DNA from: Tulasnella sp. 424
Taxonomy: Eukaryota > Basidiomycota > Agaricomycetes > Cantharellales > Tulasnellaceae
Direction of reading: 5' to 3'
NCBI GenBank assembly: GCA_019633425.1
Contig: WSUB01000052.1
Span: 173,193 to 237,192, forward strand
DNA: 64,000 bases
A program made the translations under genes and the position numbers. Below, one piece after another: positions 60,861 to 64,000 of the stretch. Position 1 is the first letter of the stretch. Every line of letters starts with the position of its first letter. Under the pieces are notes generated by a model that worked only from the letters and a program-made list of their open reading frames with translations, was not told where the DNA came from and ran no database searches.

Positions 60861-61194
60861 GGTAGGGATGGTCTCAACCATCGTTTGAAGTTTGTGCCCT
60901 AGTTTCTCATGTTTAGTGCTAGTGCTCGTACTCGCATGGACTCCTTTCCTTCTCTATTCACGAATTTTCTTTTACGTTCCTTTAGTACTCCTTCTCCGTA
61001 ATAAGATTTACAACGTATGTCGTGTGTATATTCGGGCCATGGAGAATCTCAGTCTCGTTTCCTTCAGGCCTCCGACAATCATCGAGTCGAGAAGAAAGCG
61101 TGATGTATAAGCATAAAGATGAGAGCCAGATACACCTCAAAATATCTCAAAAGGGATAAAAAGAGACACCTCTCATGCTCGCCATGACCCCTCC
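60861..61194. other. Convergent 3' region
   Basis: A T-rich stretch between the stop codons of the type I membrane protein gene and MPC1. No gene is seen. Confidence 0.5.
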
Positions 61195-61978
61195 TCATGC
61201 TCCGGTGGGAGTGGTATCGACCTTCTTGACGGCCTCCACCACCTTGGATTCGGTTGGCGGCAGTGGTTGAGATTCGGCTGGGAGCAATCCTGCGTTGATC
61301 TTCTTTTCCCTTCCACCTAGGTACCAGTAATTGACGAAACGAGCGTCTTGCAGCAATTGAGCGGATGCGTTGGTAGCGTGGCACGCAAAGAGGAGGTAGT
61401 TTCGTGGTTGCACGCGCCATGCTGCAAGTTCAAAGTTCGAATGGGGTAACCAAAGTTCATCAACCACCGTCGCATCAGAATCCAGATCGTCAAAAATGCT
61501 TACCGAAACGCATAAAGACCATCCTGCATGAGAGAGTGAGGGATGGAAGACGTCAACGATGACAAATTGCGATGCCGCGAAACGGAACCCGAGAAGCAAG
61601 ACACTCACGAGTAGACAGCCAGAGTCGAAGTCATCGAACCGGAAATAAATTCTTCGTCCTTGCCAACGAGATCAGACATGGCAGCTATTGGCAATCCCCA
61701 GTTCGCGACCTAGAGAAAGATCCGGAGCCAGACGGGCCGGAGTATGGTTCGGGTTGTCGGTGTGCCATTTTGAACGACGAAGAAAACGGCAATAGGTCTG
61801 GACTTACGGGTCCCCAGAAGTGAGTGCCTGTGGAACAACATTGCCATTAGAAAAACGGGTCGTAAGGAGAGACGCATAGAGTGGTGGAGGAACGTAACGG
61901 CGCCCGAAAGTGCGACTCACTGAAGAAGTACTCCCGAGCTTTGGGGCTCTTGGCCCATTGCATGAATGCTGATGCCAT
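61195..61978 (-). CDS. MPC1: Mitochondrial pyruvate carrier subunit 1
   Basis: Subunit of the inner-membrane heterodimer that imports pyruvate into mitochondria. Five short exons join from [18 protein letters not shown] at 61978. Hallmarks are [17 protein letters not shown], the segment [14 protein letters not shown], and [18 protein letters not shown]. These make the small helices typical of the family. The C-terminal extension of about 50 residues (from NYWYLGG) is longer than in yeast MPC1 and rich in Pro and Lys. All exons are open and the partner subunit is not in this window. Confidence 0.93.
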
Positions 61979-63399
61979 TTTTGTCCTGCCAAATCTCTTT
62001 TAGCGTAACTTCAGTGAAAGTTAGGAAAGATGAGCTCGTACGAAGAGGTAGGGGAGAGTGTAGTGTAACGGGAAAAAGCTTTGGGGTCGTCGTGTTGGAA
62101 GAAATTCGTCACACCACCTCGGGGAACGGAAATGAACGGCGATAGAACGGAGACCGCTGAATGCCGAAGTTAACCACCTATGAATTGACGTGACGCGCCA
62201 CAGAAGTATCCTTCGTTCGTTCGAAATCTTTGTTTGTATACCGCTAACAGCCGGGCGGTAAGGTACGGACCAGACCCATCAGGGGCTGCTACTACATGGA
62301 GTGACGAAGAGCGAGAGAAATACAAGCATACAAGCAGAAGTGGGCCTAGAATGCCAAAGGCTATTGGGAAGTGGTAGGGGTGTAGGCTAGTAAGAACCGG
62401 TGGATGCCGATTCCGATGGGGGTGATGGAAGGATATTCCAGCGGGAAAACGTAAAGAAAGGAATAGTAGGGAAAGGAAAGGACCACCGTGGTACCTTAGT
62501 CCATAAATATAGCTACTGGAGCCCATTTTGTGCTGTCTATCCGGTCTTCTTGAAGGCCCGGATTTCGCTATGAACTCGGCGAGAGCACAAATGCCCTATC
62601 CGAGCCCAATATGTCTGCTAGGTTGAGGCCGGGTGCCTCCTCCTGCACAATGTATCGATAATCGTCGTATAACCCACACTCCTGGATTATATGTCTTCTT
62701 GTTTACGGATCGGCCTCACCGTAGGGGCATCCGCTGCCCCCAACCCCTCTTCACCGCATTCCATTCCCGCCCCCGTAGCCCCTCCTAAACTACTCATATG
62801 TATTATTTAAACTTCCCAGAACACGTAAGCATATTTAGAACTCTGAAAAGAGCCCGAAATAAAATACTGTCACCGGGCCGTGCCGGCCGAGCTGGGCCTG
62901 CTCCTGTCTCTACATTCCCTTCTGGAGTTTCCAAGCCGCGCATCGTAAGCCCTTGACATCATTTTCCGTACTTCGCTCACAGGATTGAATGTCAAGGGTG
63001 CGGTTGAAACCGCCGAACACTGCGGGGAGTCGAAGAGGTCGCGACCTTCATATTCTCCTCGACCCATTCCAGGTCATGATTGAAATCAAACAAAGTGAGT
63101 CAAATGGTCAGGGGTCGCCTTTGCCGTTCGCTTCACGAAGTGATGATACACGGATAAGGAGATTTTCGAGCTATTGTCCTGAGAATACATAGAACGATAG
63201 GCTGGACAACTGAACACGAAGGGCCATGGTTTGTACATTGCATTATCGGGTACAGTTTAGTAGCCAAAGAATATATAACCTTCAAAAAGATGACGCATCG
63301 TTGCGGGAACCGTGCTCACGATGCAGGTCAGCAACACCCAAAAAAGCCCCGGTTCAGCCTGGTCTGCGGCCTATGTCAGTACGGATGGGAAGATTTCAG
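61979..63399. other. Intergenic stretch, nothing recognised
   Basis: About 1.4 kb with short frames only (longest 118 codons, 62170-62526 -). It presumably contains the MPC1 promoter at its left end. Confidence 0.45.
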
Positions 63400-63510
63400 G
63401 AAAAAGCATGAGTGGCGTCGCTGTACTTACTGCTTTCGAAGTCGGTGCACTTGATAGAGATCTGACAAAGCGGGGGTTTTGACTATTCTGTCGCCGATGT
63501 CGGTAATACG
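63400..63510 (-). pseudogene. Decayed TPR units beyond the array
   Basis: Reads ITDIGDRIVKTPALSDLYQV then HRLRKQ, a degenerate version of the TPR unit just upstream, followed by a stop and a small frame-shifting insertion before a further trace (YSDATHA). The array once extended further. Confidence 0.6.
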
Positions 63511-63535
63511 TACTTACCTCCCCCCCAAGTTGTTA

Positions 63536-64000
63536 TCAGTCTGCAAAGGAGACTATGTCGGTATAGATCTCCAGCGCCTCGGAGTAGAGCTTGGTGACCT
63601 CGCTGTACTCGTTTCGAAGCCGATGCATCTCGGCGAGACTTGACAGAGCAGAGGCTTGGCCTGTTCTGTCGCCGATGTCGATATGGATCTCCAGCGCCTC
63701 GGAGTAGAGCTTAATGGCCTCGCTGTACTCGTTTCGAAGCCGATGCATCTCAGCGAGACTTGACAGAGCAGAGGCTTGGCCTGTTCTGTCGCCGATGTCG
63801 ATATGGATCTCAAGCGCCTCGGAGTAGAGCTTGGTGGCCTCGCTGTACTCGTTTCGAAGCCGATGCACATGAGCGAGACCTGACAGAGCGGAGGCCTGGC
63901 CTGTTCTGCCGCCGATGTCGGTCTGGATCTCCAGCGCCTCGGAGTAGAGCTTAATGGCCTCGCTGTACTCGTTTCGAAGCCGATGCATCTCAGCGAGACT
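63536..64000 (-). CDS. TPR-repeat protein, partial (runs off the window)
   Basis: Nearly four 40-residue TPR units of the type LSSLAEMHRLRNEYSEAIKL and YSEALEIHIDIGDRTGQASA. They are almost identical to each other, and the frame is open to the window edge. The stop at 63536 follows EIYTDI within a repeat, so the 3' end is probably truncated or needs an unseen splice. The upstream domain (kinase or NACHT in related fungi) lies outside the window. Confidence 0.75.
   Translation of the reverse strand, partial: SLAEMHRLRNEYSEAIKLYSEALEIQTDIGGRTGQASALSGLAHVHRLRNEYSEATKLYSEALEIHIDIGDRTGQASALSSLAEMHRLRNEYSEAIKLYSEALEIHIDIGDRTGQASALSSLAEMHRLRNEYSEVTKLYSEALEIYTDIVSFAD

Noticed and set aside
62170..62526. 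118-codon minus-strand frame with hydrophobic stretches
   Set aside because: No recognisable family, no exon partners, and composition typical of a chance frame.

Overview
The window looks like nuclear DNA of a basidiomycete fungus. Genes are broken by many 50-90 nt introns, mostly GT-AG with a few GC-AG, intergenic spaces are short, and there are recognisable fungal housekeeping genes (Atg6/Beclin, mitochondrial pyruvate carrier, an Mtf2-like protein, a DUF4045/gelsolin protein). A protein kinase fused to 40-residue TPRs, together with decayed WD40 and TPR copies, recalls the Cantharellales (Tulasnella/Rhizoctonia type). That placement is inference; no species marker was seen.

Layout. 1-3276 holds no gene I can support. 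3277-11728 is ordinary: a DUF4045-gelsolin gene (+), ATG6 (-), and an Mtf2-like mitochondrial gene (+) divergent from ATG6. 11453-17086 is a tandem duplication whose unit carries the 3' end of the Mtf2-like gene, a TATA-like box, a long hairpin and a small zinc-finger gene. Copy 1 of the zinc-finger gene splices cleanly. Copy 2 has lost its splice sites. 17578-18172 is a more distant zinc-finger-like remnant. 19351-19785 is a 435-bp hAT-like MITE with an 8-bp target duplication.

The centre of interest is 22.1-59.3 kb. Five apparently intact amino-acid permease genes (APC superfamily, YAT type) and four apparently intact seven-helix membrane protein genes of one family lie here. Four permeases stand head-to-head with a seven-helix gene across a shared 0.5-1.6 kb region: A at 22.1-27.7, B at 28.4-34.1, C at 34.5-40.9, and an inverted fourth pair at 52.4-59.3 kb. 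Pairs A and B arose by a tandem duplication (18446-27850 and 27851-34245) that also left an internally deleted copy of a mitochondrial gene (functional copy 20509-21808). The fifth permease (48.2-51.5 kb) has no partner, but its upstream DNA resembles the promoter of the fourth pair, which suggests that a partner was lost. My hypothesis is a co-regulated sensor-transporter module amplified in place; the sequence shows the pairing but not the function.

Between pairs C and D lie a kinase-TPR gene with 17 repeats (42000-45782) and decayed TPR/WD40 fragments. The right end holds a short type I membrane protein (59853-60860), MPC1 (61195-61978), and a TPR array that runs off the window and decays at its 3' end (63400-64000).
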